Notes under the pieces: model-generated
What the model was told of the DNA's origin: nothing
Seen by the model: only the letters and a program-made list of their open reading frames with translations
Database searches by the model: none
Translations under genes and position numbers: made by a program
Assembly: GCA_024687125.1 (NCBI GenBank)
Contig: JAILFA010000124.1
Span: 1 to 64,000 of the forward strand
DNA length: 64,000 nt
From: Lachnospiraceae bacterium
GTDB taxonomy: Bacteria; Bacillota; Clostridia; Lachnospirales; Lachnospiraceae
Direction of reading: 5' to 3'
Shown here: positions 1 to 10,101 of the stretch, in pieces
How the letters are laid out: every line of letters begins with the position of its first letter
Position numbering within the stretch: position 1 is the stretch's first letter

Positions 1-1749
1 CGGCTTCGGTTCCGGCTCTGCCGCAGGGGCAGCCTCTTCACTTGCATTCGCTGCCGCAAAAAGCGCCGCGATATCATCCGGATCCATCTTGGCGTTCGGA
101 TCTCCGGACATTTCCGGCATCGCGGGCGTGGGAGCAGGCTCAGGTTCAGGTTCCGGCTCTGCCGCAGGAGCAGGCTCTTCACTTGCATTCACTGCCGCAA
201 AGAGTGCTGCGATATCATCCGCATCCATCTTGGCATTCGGATCTCCGGACATTTCCGGCATCGCGGGCGCGAGAGCAGGCTCTGGTTCCGGCGCAGGTTC
301 AGGGATCGGTTCGGGTTCCGGAAGCACCTCAGGCTCCGGGATCGGCTCCGGTTCCGGCTCTGCCGCAGGGGCAGCCTCTTCACTTGCATTCGCTGCCGCA
401 AAAAGCGCCGCGATATCATCCGCATCCATCTTGGCATTCGGATCTCCGGACAGCTCCGGCATCGCGGGCGCGGGAGCAGGCTCTGGTTCCGGCGCAGGTT
501 CAGGGATCAGTTCAGGTTCCGGAATCACCTCAGGCTCCGGGATCGGCTTCGGTTCCGGCTCTGCCGCAGGGGCAGCCTCTTCACTTGCATTCGCTGCCGC
601 AAAAAGCGCCGCGATATCATCCGGATCCATCTTGGCGTTCGGATCTCCGGACAGCTCCGGCATCGCTGGTGCAGGAGCAGGCTCTGGTTCCGGCGCAGGT
701 TCAGGGATCGGTTCGGGTTCCGGAATAACCTCCGGTTCAGGAATCGGTTCTGGCTCGGGAATCGGTTCGGGCTCAGGAATCGGTTCGGGCTCAGGAATCG
801 GTTCGGGTTCCGGAATCACCTCCGGTTCAGCAGCCGTTTCCGACATGGACTCTTCCGCCGCTGCGATCATGGCTGCAATATCGTCAGCATCCACAGTGGA
901 GTCGACAGTATCCTCTATGGATTCCGGCATCACAGGCTCAGGTTCCGAAATCATCTCCGGTTCCGGGATCGGTTCTGGCTCGGGTTCAGGGATCGGTTCT
1001 GGCTCAGGAATTTCCTCCGGTTCCATAGCCGGTTCCGATGAAGATTTTTCCGTATTAGAATACTTGGCTAATATATCATTAGCGGTTTCTTCATTGTACG
1101 TGCCATCTGCCATGGCTTTTAAGATATCGTCAGAAGACAAATAGGCTTCTTCTTCATCGTTCATGTCCATGTCATCAAGCGTAGCTTTGATATCTTCATC
1201 ACTTGTAATGAGCCAGGGGGATTCCTGCATTACAGGCGCAGATTCCGGTTCCGATTCCGATTCAGGGATCGGATCCGGTTCAGGAATCGGTTCAGGTTCG
1301 GGAATGAACTCGGGCTCAGGAGCATCTTTCGGCTCCGGTTCAGGGATTGGCTCCGATTCGTGGACAATTGCCCGCTCAGCTGCGGATTTAGCTGCTTCCG
1401 CTGCCTCATCGGCGCGGATCTCCTCTTCGACGGATTCGATCCACTCATTCATGCTCGGCGGCGCGACTTCCGGCGGTTTTTCAAACTCGGCGAATTCCTG
1501 CGCCATTTCGGGATCTACGATGATATGCTCGTCAGACTGTCTGAGCAGATCGCTGATCTCCTTGAGATCACTGCTCTCATCACCGAAATCTTCACTGATG
1601 ATATCCGCAACATCACGCGTATCAACAGGAGCCTGCGCATCCATCACAGGCTCCTGCGCAGGCTCCTTTTTCTCGCCGGATTTTTTGCCGAACCCTCCCA
1701 TCATGGCGGCCAGAAGGCTGTCAAGATAACTCTCGTTGCTGGAATTCAT
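1..1749 (-). CDS. Acidic Pro/Glu-rich repeat protein with repeated D-D-I-A-A-L-F-A motifs (3' end beyond window)
   Basis: Minus-strand reading from ATG at 1749 ([34 protein letters not shown]...) stays open to the left edge. It contains four near-identical [10 protein letters not shown][P/A]DDIAALFAA[A/V]NASEE segments plus diverged copies, joined by [10 protein letters not shown] linkers. Absent from the ORF track, apparently because it is not closed in the window. Confidence 0.85.
   Translation of the reverse strand, partial: MNSSNESYLDSLLAAMMGGFGKKSGEKKEPAQEPVMDAQAPVDTRDVADIISEDFGDESSDLKEISDLLRQSDEHIIVDPEMAQEFAEFEKPPEVAPPSMNEWIESVEEEIRADEAAEAAKSAAERAIVHESEPIPEPEPKDAPEPEFIPEPEPIPEPDPIPESESEPESAPVMQESPWLITSDEDIKATLDDMDMNDEEEAYLSSDDILKAMADGTYNEETANDILAKYSNTEKSSSEPAMEPEEIPEPEPIPEPEPEPIPEPEMISEPEPVMPESIEDTVDSTVDADDIAAMIAAAEESMSETAAEPEVIPEPEPIPEPEPIPEPEPIPEPEPIPEPEVIPEPEPIPEPAPEPEPAPAPAMPELSGDPNAKMDPDDIAALFAAANASEEAAPAAEPEPKPIPEPEVIPEPELIPEPAPEPEPAPAPAMPELSGDPNAKMDADDIAALFAAANASEEAAPAAEPEPEPIPEPEVLPEPEPIPEPAPEPEPALAPAMPEMSGDPNAKMDADDIAALFAAVNASEEPAPAAEPEPEPEPAPTPAMPEMSGDPNAKMDPDDIAALFAAANASEEAAPAAEPEPKP
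40..660 (-). repeat. In-frame tandem repeat encoding [25 protein letters not shown] plus Pro-Glu linker (4 strong copies)
   Basis: The anchor 'acttgcattc.ctgccgcaaa' recurs at about 40, 181, 382 and 583 (spacings 141, 201, 201 bp), each followed by 'gatatcatccg.atccatcttggc.ttcggatctccgga'. Confidence 0.9.
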
Positions 1750-1771
1750 CTCTTACGTATCGCCCACCTTA

Positions 1772-2677
1772 TCAGGCGTTTTTGATCCCTACCAGTTCGT
1801 CAATAACAGAGACCAAATCTCCGATCTCAGGCTTGGTCATCTGACGGTTGGCACCGAGTGCGTCTCCCTTGCGGCGCATTTCCTCGTTGATCAATGATGA
1901 GAAGATGACCACAGGAATCTTCTTTGTAGCATCATCATTTTTCAGAAGTTTTGTAAACCGATGACCATCCATAAGCGGCATCTCAATATCCGTGATGATG
2001 CACTTGACATTTTCCTCAAGTGTACCGTTATCACGGCAGGACTTGACATAATCATAGGCCTGTTTGCCGTTCTCGAAATGTTTGACATTGTCATAGCCGG
2101 CCTGGTTGAGCGAATCAACGATCAGCTTGTTCAGAAGCTGCGAATCCTCCGCAAGAACGATCGGGATCCTGTTGCGCGGACGGCTGCCGTACTCCTTAAG
2201 ATCCTCCATCTTAAGACCGGTGTTCGGGTTGATATCGGAAACGATCTTTTCGAAGTCAAGGATGATGATCAGTCTGTCTTCAAACTTGATGATACCGGTG
2301 GAGATACTCTCTTCCGCCTTGGAGATCGTCGCGTTGGGCTTGATGATATCTGCCCAGGAAACACGATGGATGCCGATCACAGAATCCACATGGAAGGCGA
2401 TATCCAGTTTGTTGAAATTCGTGATGATGAACAGTCCGCCCGGTTCAGAAATGCCGCGCTGAAGACAGTTTCTGAGATCGATCGCCGTGATCATGACATC
2501 ACGCGGCATAAAAATACCTTCGATACTTGGATGGGCATTCGGTACCGGTGTCACCGCTTCATAAGGAATGATCTCCTTGATCTTGGCCACATTGATCCCG
2601 TAAGCATGATCGTCGACCTTGAATTCAAGGACTTCCAGCTCGTTTGTACCGTTCTCTAACAAGATTTTTGTATCCAT
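1772..2677 (-). CDS. cheV: CheV-type chemotaxis coupling protein (CheW domain + receiver domain)
   Basis: N-terminal CheW-like region (LEFKVDDHAYGINVAKIKEIIPYE...VTPVPNAHPSIEGIFMPRDVMITAIDL) followed by a receiver domain (PIVLAEDSQLLNKLIVDSL...CIITDIEMPLMDG...VVIFSS...TKPE). Start placed at MDTKILL, 10 nt after GGAGGG. Confidence 0.9.
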   Translation of the reverse strand: MDTKILLENGTNELEVLEFKVDDHAYGINVAKIKEIIPYEAVTPVPNAHPSIEGIFMPRDVMITAIDLRNCLQRGISEPGGLFIITNFNKLDIAFHVDSVIGIHRVSWADIIKPNATISKAEESISTGIIKFEDRLIIILDFEKIVSDINPNTGLKMEDLKEYGSRPRNRIPIVLAEDSQLLNKLIVDSLNQAGYDNVKHFENGKQAYDYVKSCRDNGTLEENVKCIITDIEMPLMDGHRFTKLLKNDDATKKIPVVIFSSLINEEMRRKGDALGANRQMTKPEIGDLVSVIDELVGIKNA

Positions 2678-2778
2678 GCAGCACCTACCCTCCATGTTTT
2701 ATTGGCCGCTACGCGGTTGTACATTATGTTATTATATCACAAAGCACGAATAAAAAAAGTCAAAAATCCTAAGGAGGA

Positions 2779-3690
2779 TCATTCAATCCCCAGCATCTGT
2801 TCCTCCCCGCGGAGATTCAGTTTCAGGCTCATCGTATTGATCGATTTGGCCTGTGCTTCCTTGACATTGAAGCAAAGAACGGAACTGACAGATCCGCCGC
2901 CGGGTATCGTCCCCATATAGGTTCCCATGTCATTATCGAGCACCGTCACCATCTGACGGCTCACGGGTTCGCCGTTTATGTACAGCGTAAACGTCGGATT
3001 CGCGTTGAGCAGATCGACCTTCAGCTCACCCGGCGTATGATTTGTCATGGTAAAGGAAAGGATCAGGAGCTTCTTCCCGGCATCAGCCTTGATAGAAGCA
3101 TACTCCTGTGCGGTGCTGTCGGGATAGGAATTCAGCACATAATAGCCGTTGAATGTGACCTCCAGACCATCCTGCATTTTCTGGAGCAGATCTCCGTTCC
3201 CGATTGCGACCTCAGGCGCTGCACTCGTTTCATCTGCTGGTTCCGGAACATCTTCACCGTCTTGTACATCATCTGCCGGCTGTTCCGTTTTCCCGTCGAG
3301 TGTCATATCTTCTCCGCCGTCTCCGGGTTCACCATCCGGATCCCTGACGACGATCGGCGAATCATCCGGTTTATCGGATGCTGTCGTATCGGTACTTGTC
3401 GTGTCCGCAGCAACAGGTGTCTTATCCGGCTGTTTAACAGGTTTTTCAGCAGGGGGCTCGCTCTGTTCAGATTCCGCGGTCGTTTCTCCCTCTTCCGGAT
3501 CATCGGGTCTGACACGGGTCAGCCTGTCTCCGTTGCCCTTTGAATACTTGGATAATACGCCTGCGGAATAGTCTACGATCAGATTGTATTCTTCCTGCGT
3601 AAGGACCGGAAAAGACTCGCCGCAGCCACTCAGTAGTGCCGCCGCCAGAGAGATGCCTATGATCATTTTGAAAGAACGGCGAAAAACCAT
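2779..3690 (-). CDS. Lipoprotein with acidic/Thr-rich linker and C-terminal DUF4352-like beta domain
   Basis: Lipobox-like signal IIGISLAAALLSGCGES; GGAGGA before ATG at 3690. Confidence 0.75.
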   Translation of the reverse strand: MVFRRSFKMIIGISLAAALLSGCGESFPVLTQEEYNLIVDYSAGVLSKYSKGNGDRLTRVRPDDPEEGETTAESEQSEPPAEKPVKQPDKTPVAADTTSTDTTASDKPDDSPIVVRDPDGEPGDGGEDMTLDGKTEQPADDVQDGEDVPEPADETSAAPEVAIGNGDLLQKMQDGLEVTFNGYYVLNSYPDSTAQEYASIKADAGKKLLILSFTMTNHTPGELKVDLLNANPTFTLYINGEPVSRQMVTVLDNDMGTYMGTIPGGGSVSSVLCFNVKEAQAKSINTMSLKLNLRGEEQMLGIE

Positions 3691-3715
3691 GATCTCCTCC
3701 AAAAAAACTTACTGA

Positions 3716-6301
3716 TTATTTTATCATACTTTTCGCTTCAGATACAACGATTTTGAATTGTTTCATCATCTCGTCATGTTCACCGTGGACAGTATCCAGT
3801 TCACCGGCATCCGATGCGGCTTCAACGCGTGCCGCGAGTGCAGACAGCTGCGATGCGCCGATCGTCTTGGACGAACTCTTCAGCGAATGCACCACCGCCG
3901 AATAGTTTTTCCAGTCTTCGGCCCGGTAATAGGACTCGATCGCCCTTTCTTTTTCCTCGGAGGAACGGATATATTCCGCGACGACCATCCGATAGATATC
4001 CTCATCGCCGCCGCTGTATTTCATCCCGGCTTTCTGGTCGATCCTCTCCGCTGCATCTTCGGTCACCCCGGTGTCATCCGGATCCGATCCGGCAGGGGCC
4101 GAAGTACCGGGTGTACTCTCATTCTCTGTCACTCGTTTTTTCAGTTTATCAGCGGAAAAGTACTGCGAGACCATACCCTGCAGAGCACGTCCGTTGATCG
4201 GTTTCGTCAGATAATTGTCAAAGCCTGCGGCGACATATTTCTCCCGGGCTCCGGCAACGGCATCCGCTGTCAGACATATGAACGGCGTATTTACGTTAGG
4301 GCCGTCTTTATTCTCCCTGATCCTGTGCATGGCGGTCGTTCCGTCCATTTCCGGCATTCTCTGATCCATCAGAACCAGATCATAATGCTTTTCACCGGCA
4401 AGTTCTATGGCCTCTTTTCCGCTTTCAGCCGTATCGACCTGGATCCCCGTGTTCTTGAGCAGTCCCTTGACTACCATCAGATTCATCCGTGTATCATCGA
4501 CAGCCAGGATCCTGGCCTCGGGTGCATAAAGTGAATCCCTTACAGCCTCAGCGGGTTCAAGACTCTCTTCGTACCTCTTCTGATAATCACCGACCGTCTC
4601 GCCGGACAGGATCCTCTGCGGAATCACTGCCGTGAAATCCGAACCTTTTCCATACTCGCTTTCCACATGGATGCTTCCGCCCATCATATCGAGCAGGCTC
4701 TTGGTGATCGACAGACCGAGGCCTGTCCCTTCCACCGTGCTGTTCTTTTCCAGATCCACACGCTCAAATTTGGAAAAGAGCTTGCTGAGATCATCCTTTC
4801 TGATGCCGATCCCGGTATCCCTGACCGAAATGACCAGCTCCGCGGTATCATCGCCGCCGTCAAAACACTTCTTTGCCCGCATGGACAGCCTGATACTTCC
4901 GGATGCGGTGTATTTTGCGGCATTATTCAGAAGATTTACGATGATCTGCCGGATGCGTACCTCATCTCCGTAAAGATCCTCCGGCAGATCCTCGGCAATA
5001 TCGATCAGAAACTCCAGATTCTTGGCCTTTGCCTTAAAGGAGATCATGTTGGTAACATCGTGCAGAACGGAACTCATCTTATACTCCGCATTCACCAGTT
5101 CCATCCGGCCGGCCTCGATCTTGGAGAAATCCAGGATATCATTGATGATCGAAAGCAGGTTTTTTCCTGCGCTGTCAATATTTCCGGAATATCCGCAGAT
5201 ATCTGCGAAAGTCTTTTTGATCTCCTCTTCGCGCTCCGGCAATACGTCTTTTGCCCGAAGACTCTCGCGGAGGATCATTTCATTCATTCCCAGGACCGCA
5301 TTGATCGGTGTTCGGATCTCGTGAGACATATTTGCGAGGAAATCGCTTTTTGCGGCATTGGAGCGTTCTGCGACCACCTTGGCCTGTCTGAACTCCTCGT
5401 TCTCCGCGGCCTTTCTTTCGAAGTTGACGATCAGAAGCGTTATGATCGTAACAGTCACGATAACGACAGAGATAACAAACAGCATGACTGCGATGACGCT
5501 GTACGGATCGGTATCACCCACCTGACCGATCCCGGCTGTGAGAGTATCCCGCATCCACAGGGCAACGAGCAGCCCGCTCACACAGCATACCGTCACAAAA
5601 GTATAGTACGCCGGCTTGAATACCCGTTCCAGCCGGCTCACCTGATCCTGCGCTGAACGATTGCCGGTGTCGCCGTAGTACTTCGCGATCGCAAGCGGCA
5701 GCAGCAGGTAGGAAAAAGCAGACAGGATCGACGCATAGTTGTAAGGATACAGAAGATCGGACGGCCAGTCGAAGCAGGACGATGTCCACATGGTAAACTC
5801 CATGATACTGTAGAAAAGGAGGAGCCATGCCACATAGGGCGGTCTGATACCCTGCACGCGGCGGTTCTTCAGATAAAAACAGATCGAATTGATACTCAGA
5901 CAGGCGACCACCGTCATACTGCCGACCTGTATGATATTGTTGAACAGTCCTCCGTAAGGAATATAGAGTGTGAATTGATAGATATTCAGCGGGATCGGCA
6001 GCAGAGCCAGGGGGTTAAAATACTTTTTTTCCTGCTCACCGCGCAGGGAAAATAGCAGGATGACGAGCGTAATGTATGACAGATCCCATCCGAAATATGC
6101 GAGGAGCGATGAGACATTTGGGTAATCGCCCATGACAAGGGCGTAGATACCCCAATAGTAATTGGATAGCAGCGCGCCGAGGAGAAAGACTGCCGTATAA
6201 ACCCCTGCTCTGCGCTGTTTTCGGACATATTGAAACAGGCAGATCATCAATCCTGCCAGATTGGTCAGAATACTTAAAATATTACCTATCTGCTCAAACA
6301 A
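3716..6301 (-). CDS. Membrane hybrid histidine kinase (TM, HisKA, HATPase, REC, HPt)
   Basis: [23 protein letters not shown]-box; [17 protein letters not shown] and [18 protein letters not shown] ATPase boxes; [13 protein letters not shown] receiver; [12 protein letters not shown] HPt. Confidence 0.92.
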   Translation of the reverse strand: MFEQIGNILSILTNLAGLMICLFQYVRKQRRAGVYTAVFLLGALLSNYYWGIYALVMGDYPNVSSLLAYFGWDLSYITLVILLFSLRGEQEKKYFNPLALLPIPLNIYQFTLYIPYGGLFNNIIQVGSMTVVACLSINSICFYLKNRRVQGIRPPYVAWLLLFYSIMEFTMWTSSCFDWPSDLLYPYNYASILSAFSYLLLPLAIAKYYGDTGNRSAQDQVSRLERVFKPAYYTFVTVCCVSGLLVALWMRDTLTAGIGQVGDTDPYSVIAVMLFVISVVIVTVTIITLLIVNFERKAAENEEFRQAKVVAERSNAAKSDFLANMSHEIRTPINAVLGMNEMILRESLRAKDVLPEREEEIKKTFADICGYSGNIDSAGKNLLSIINDILDFSKIEAGRMELVNAEYKMSSVLHDVTNMISFKAKAKNLEFLIDIAEDLPEDLYGDEVRIRQIIVNLLNNAAKYTASGSIRLSMRAKKCFDGGDDTAELVISVRDTGIGIRKDDLSKLFSKFERVDLEKNSTVEGTGLGLSITKSLLDMMGGSIHVESEYGKGSDFTAVIPQRILSGETVGDYQKRYEESLEPAEAVRDSLYAPEARILAVDDTRMNLMVVKGLLKNTGIQVDTAESGKEAIELAGEKHYDLVLMDQRMPEMDGTTAMHRIRENKDGPNVNTPFICLTADAVAGAREKYVAAGFDNYLTKPINGRALQGMVSQYFSADKLKKRVTENESTPGTSAPAGSDPDDTGVTEDAAERIDQKAGMKYSGGDEDIYRMVVAEYIRSSEEKERAIESYYRAEDWKNYSAVVHSLKSSSKTIGASQLSALAARVEAASDAGELDTVHGEHDEMMKQFKIVVSEAKSMIK

Positions 6302-6310
6302 TGTATACCC

Positions 6311-7852
6311 TCACGGATCACTTTGATCCTCCGTATCCAGTTCAAACCAGAATTCAACGCCATTGTCATAGTTACATACGCCGTATCCCTGATGCATGGA
6401 TTCCATGGCAGCGCGCACGACGGACAGTCCGATCCCGCTGCCCCCGTATGCTCTGGTGCGCGCCTTGTCCACCTTGTAAAACTTATCCCAGATATGCGGG
6501 ATACTCTCCTCCGGGATTGGGTCGCCGCTGTTAAAAACACTGATCCTGACCTTTCGCGGCTGCTCGATGAGCTTCACCTCAATGATCCTTTCACCGTCAA
6601 GATGCTGGATCGCGTTGCTCAGATAGTTGCGGAATACTTCCTCAACAAGGAACTCATCGGCCCAGACTTCAATCTTCGGATAGGACTCCATCCGTATGAG
6701 AGCGCCGGCCTTTTCAAACAGGATCTGTTCTGCCCTGAGAGTGTTCCGGATCAGTTCCACAATATCAAACTGCTGAAAACTGATCTGATTCTCTCCGCTC
6801 TCCAGATTCGAAAGCGTAATGAGCTTTTGGATCAGGCGGTTCATCTTGCCGGCTTCATCAACGATGACACTGCAATACTCCTGGCGGCTCCCGGCATCAT
6901 CAATGATTCCTTCCGACAGACCTTCCGCGTATCCCTGGATCAATGCGATGGGCGTCTTAAGCTCATGCGTCACATTTGAAAGGAACTCGCGCCGCTCCGT
7001 GTCGATCTCTTCCCGTCTTGCAAGATCCTTGGTGAGTTCATTGTTTGCCGTCTTCAGCTCAGAGATCTTATCCTTGAGCGTCTGTGACAGATCATTCAGA
7101 TTTCCGCCCAGGACATCCAGCTCATTGCCGGCATGCCCTTCATATCTGGCATCGAAATGCAGGCTGCGCATCTCCTCGGATACGTCGGAAAGCTTTGTGA
7201 TCGGCCGTGTCATCCTGCCTGTCAGGATATAGATGATGACAGCGCCGATGGCCGCTGCGATCAGGCCGACGATCGCCATGAATCTGATACTGAGTCTCAC
7301 CGATTCGGAGATACTGTCCACAGGGCTCTCCAGCAGGAAAAGATTTCCATTGTCAAGAGTCCCCCAGCAGACCATATTCCTAATACCGGCACGTATGTAA
7401 TTATCAATTTGCAGTGTATAATTATTCGTTACTTCGATTATTTCTACACTGGTACCCTCTTCCGGAACTGCCAGGATCTTGTTCCAGAGAAGGGCTGCCA
7501 TCTGCCTGACATCACTGGTCGAAGCCTTGACTGTCCTCGACTCCTCATCCAGTATCAGGAGCTGGATGTTATACGTCGCACAGATCTTCTGCAGCTCGAC
7601 ATTAAAGGAGTCCTCCTGGATCTCACTCTGCTGTGCGGCACGGTTGATCCGGTGATAGGCGTTCTTCAGGCTCCCGCTCTTACTGGAGAGATAATAGGGT
7701 TTCAGCAGCAGCAGATCCGCGAGTACACAGAGCAGGATCATGCCCGCCATCACGAGTATGAAAACGATACTGAACTGCCTGCGGATCGAACCTGTTTTTC
7801 TGAGCATGATCTTCGCCAAATATCCCGTAAACCCGGGTACGATATTTCGCAT
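6311..7852 (-). CDS. HAMP sensor histidine kinase (PhoR/VanS-like)
   Basis: FLSNVTHELKTPIALIQGYAEGL H-box; WDKFYKVDKARTRAYGGSGIGLSVV ATPase region; TM plus HAMP. The start may instead be MLRKTGS at about 7807. Confidence 0.88.
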   Translation of the reverse strand: MRNIVPGFTGYLAKIMLRKTGSIRRQFSIVFILVMAGMILLCVLADLLLLKPYYLSSKSGSLKNAYHRINRAAQQSEIQEDSFNVELQKICATYNIQLLILDEESRTVKASTSDVRQMAALLWNKILAVPEEGTSVEIIEVTNNYTLQIDNYIRAGIRNMVCWGTLDNGNLFLLESPVDSISESVRLSIRFMAIVGLIAAAIGAVIIYILTGRMTRPITKLSDVSEEMRSLHFDARYEGHAGNELDVLGGNLNDLSQTLKDKISELKTANNELTKDLARREEIDTERREFLSNVTHELKTPIALIQGYAEGLSEGIIDDAGSRQEYCSVIVDEAGKMNRLIQKLITLSNLESGENQISFQQFDIVELIRNTLRAEQILFEKAGALIRMESYPKIEVWADEFLVEEVFRNYLSNAIQHLDGERIIEVKLIEQPRKVRISVFNSGDPIPEESIPHIWDKFYKVDKARTRAYGGSGIGLSVVRAAMESMHQGYGVCNYDNGVEFWFELDTEDQSDP

Positions 7853-7863
7853 CCGGGTTTACG
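7826..7863. repeat. Long hairpin overlapping the 5' end of the HAMP kinase ORF
   Basis: CGTAAACCCGG (7826-7836) and CCGGGTTTACG (7853-7863) are exact inverted repeats; the loop region can extend the pairing (TCGTA/TGCGA). Confidence 0.8.
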
Positions 7864-7909
7864 TAAAATCATTCGTCTGTTTTACTTCGGATAAGGCCTG
7901 AGCAACAGC

Positions 7910-10006
7910 CTAATCCTCAGTGTTGGCTTCCGCCACCTTGGCCGCACGGGCCGTAACCTCACGCTCCTGGATATCCGTCGGTGTCTGCTCATAACGCGCG
8001 AACTCATATGAGAAATCACCGGTTCCGCCGGACAGTGAACGGAGTGTCGTGCAATATCCGAACAGTTCCATCTCCGGCACATCCGCTTCGATCGTCTGCT
8101 TACCGCCGCCGATCGGGTTCATGCCTGTCACGCGTCCGCGGCGTTTGTTCAGATCACCCATAACATCGCCGGTATAACTGTCCGGAACAGTAACCTTGAG
8201 GGATACAATCGGCTCAAGCAGCACCGGTCCGGCCTCCAGGAAGCCTTTTTTGAAAGCCTGCGAGGAAGCGACCTTGAATGCCATTTCGGAGGAGTCGACC
8301 GGATGATAGGAACCGTCATACAGAACCGCTTTTACGCCGACAACCGGATATGCAGCCAGCGGTCCTCTCTGGCAGGATTCGTTGATACCCTTTTCTACAG
8401 CGGGGAAGAAGTTCTTGGGAACCGTGCCGCCGACGACTTCCTGCTCGAATTCATAGGGTTCCTGATCATTGCCGGAGGGCGAGAACCGGATCTTGACATG
8501 GCCGTACTGACCGTGACCGCCGGTCTGTTTCTTATACTTGTACTCTACATCGGAGTTCTTGCGGATCGTCTCACGGAAAGCAACCTTGGGCTTGGTGAGG
8601 TCGATCCCGACCTTGTATTCCGAAAGAAGCTTTGCTACCACAACCTCAAGGTGCAGATCGCCGATACCGTAGATCAGTGTCTGTCGGTTCAGACCGTCAT
8701 TGACAACCTTGAGCGTCAGATCCTCGGCACACATCTTGGCGAGCGACTGCGCGATCTTGTCGATATCCGCTTTATTCTGTGCGTGATAGCGCATTGCCGT
8801 GTACGGCGTGGAGATATCCATCTTGGCGTACTGCACGGGTGTCGCCTTGGTCGATAGCGTATCACCTGTTGACGCGTCACTCTTCTGGAGAGCGCCAAGA
8901 TCACCGGCATGGAGTTCAGCGATCTCACTGGGTTTGTTGCCCTGCAGGATGTAAAGCTTTCCGATCTTGCCTTCCTGATTCTTATTGGTATTGTACATGA
9001 CATCATCAGCCTTGATGACGCCGCTGCGCACCTTGATCAGGGAGTACTTGCCGATGAACGGATCCATCATCGTCTTGAAGACGAAAGCGGTCTTAGGCTT
9101 GGAGAAGTCAAAGTTTGCTTCGAAGATCTCATTGGTATTTGTATTGATACCGCTCATCTTGCGGTTTTCAGGGCTCGGCATATACTTCACGATATCATCG
9201 AGCAGCGTATACACACCCTGGCAGAGCGTGCTCGATCCCATCTCCATCGGTACAATGGATCCGTCACAGACACTTGCTCTGAGAGCCGCGCGGATCTCCG
9301 CCTCGGAAAAGGTCTCGCCCGAGAAGTAACGATCCATGAACTCTTCACTCGTCTCCGCGACCGTCTCCATAAGGGTATCACGATACTCTGTCAGATTTTC
9401 CTTGCTGTAGTCGGGCATATCAAATTCCTTGACGTTTTTGCCCTCCCATTTGAGTGCTTTTTCCTGAATGACGTTGACATAGCCGATGAACTTCTCATTC
9501 TCACGGACCGGGAAATTGAACGGCGCAAGCTTCTTGCCGTATTTCTCCTTAAGTGCCTCTACAACATTCTTAAAGGAGGCGTCGTCGATATCCATGTCAG
9601 AGACATAGATCATCCTCGGGATGTTGTACTTTTCACACAATTCCCAGGCACGCACCGTTCCGACTTCGACACCGGCCTTGCCGGATACAACGATGATCGC
9701 TCCGTCCGCAACGCTGATCGCCTCCTCGACCTCACCGATAAAGTCGAAATATCCGGGAGTATCCAGCAGGTTGATCTTTGTCCCCTCCCATTCGATCGGT
9801 ACAAGAGAGGTGCTGATCGAGATCTGTCGCTTCTGCTCTTCCTTGTCAAAGTCGCTGATCGTGTTGCCGTCGGACACTTTGCCCATACGGCTCGTCACAC
9901 CGGCAAGGTAAGCCATGGACTCGGCGAGCGTCGTCTTGCCGCTGCCGCCATGTCCCAAGAGCACCACATTGCGAATTTTGTCGGTCGTGTAAACGTTCAT
10001 CCCCAT
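7910..10006 (-). CDS. Elongation factor G-like translational GTPase (EF-G paralogue)
   Basis: GHGGSGKTTLAE P-loop, DTPGYFDF G3, EF-G domain III-V signatures (TGGHGQYGHVKIRF, VMGDLNKRRGRVTGM). Confidence 0.88.
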   Translation of the reverse strand: MGMNVYTTDKIRNVVLLGHGGSGKTTLAESMAYLAGVTSRMGKVSDGNTISDFDKEEQKRQISISTSLVPIEWEGTKINLLDTPGYFDFIGEVEEAISVADGAIIVVSGKAGVEVGTVRAWELCEKYNIPRMIYVSDMDIDDASFKNVVEALKEKYGKKLAPFNFPVRENEKFIGYVNVIQEKALKWEGKNVKEFDMPDYSKENLTEYRDTLMETVAETSEEFMDRYFSGETFSEAEIRAALRASVCDGSIVPMEMGSSTLCQGVYTLLDDIVKYMPSPENRKMSGINTNTNEIFEANFDFSKPKTAFVFKTMMDPFIGKYSLIKVRSGVIKADDVMYNTNKNQEGKIGKLYILQGNKPSEIAELHAGDLGALQKSDASTGDTLSTKATPVQYAKMDISTPYTAMRYHAQNKADIDKIAQSLAKMCAEDLTLKVVNDGLNRQTLIYGIGDLHLEVVVAKLLSEYKVGIDLTKPKVAFRETIRKNSDVEYKYKKQTGGHGQYGHVKIRFSPSGNDQEPYEFEQEVVGGTVPKNFFPAVEKGINESCQRGPLAAYPVVGVKAVLYDGSYHPVDSSEMAFKVASSQAFKKGFLEAGPVLLEPIVSLKVTVPDSYTGDVMGDLNKRRGRVTGMNPIGGGKQTIEADVPEMELFGYCTTLRSLSGGTGDFSYEFARYEQTPTDIQEREVTARAAKVAEANTED

Positions 10007-10101
10007 CCTCCATTCCTGTGTTTTTATTACCCGGGCTTCTGCCCGAAACTATGGACTATTTTATCAAAAAACGGTCATGTGCACAAGAAATATTTACACC
10101 G

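Noticed and set aside
42-1729. Plus-strand ORFs encoding [12 protein letters not shown]-type low-complexity proteins (42..728, 89..1144, 1163..1729)
   Set aside because: They are antisense shadows of the minus-strand Pro-Glu repeat gene; that frame is continuous, follows cheV, and encodes a repeated conserved peptide motif.
10028-10050. Small CGGGC-TTCT-GCCCG hairpin as an intrinsic terminator
   Set aside because: Short stem with no U-tract in the relevant (minus) direction; insufficient evidence.
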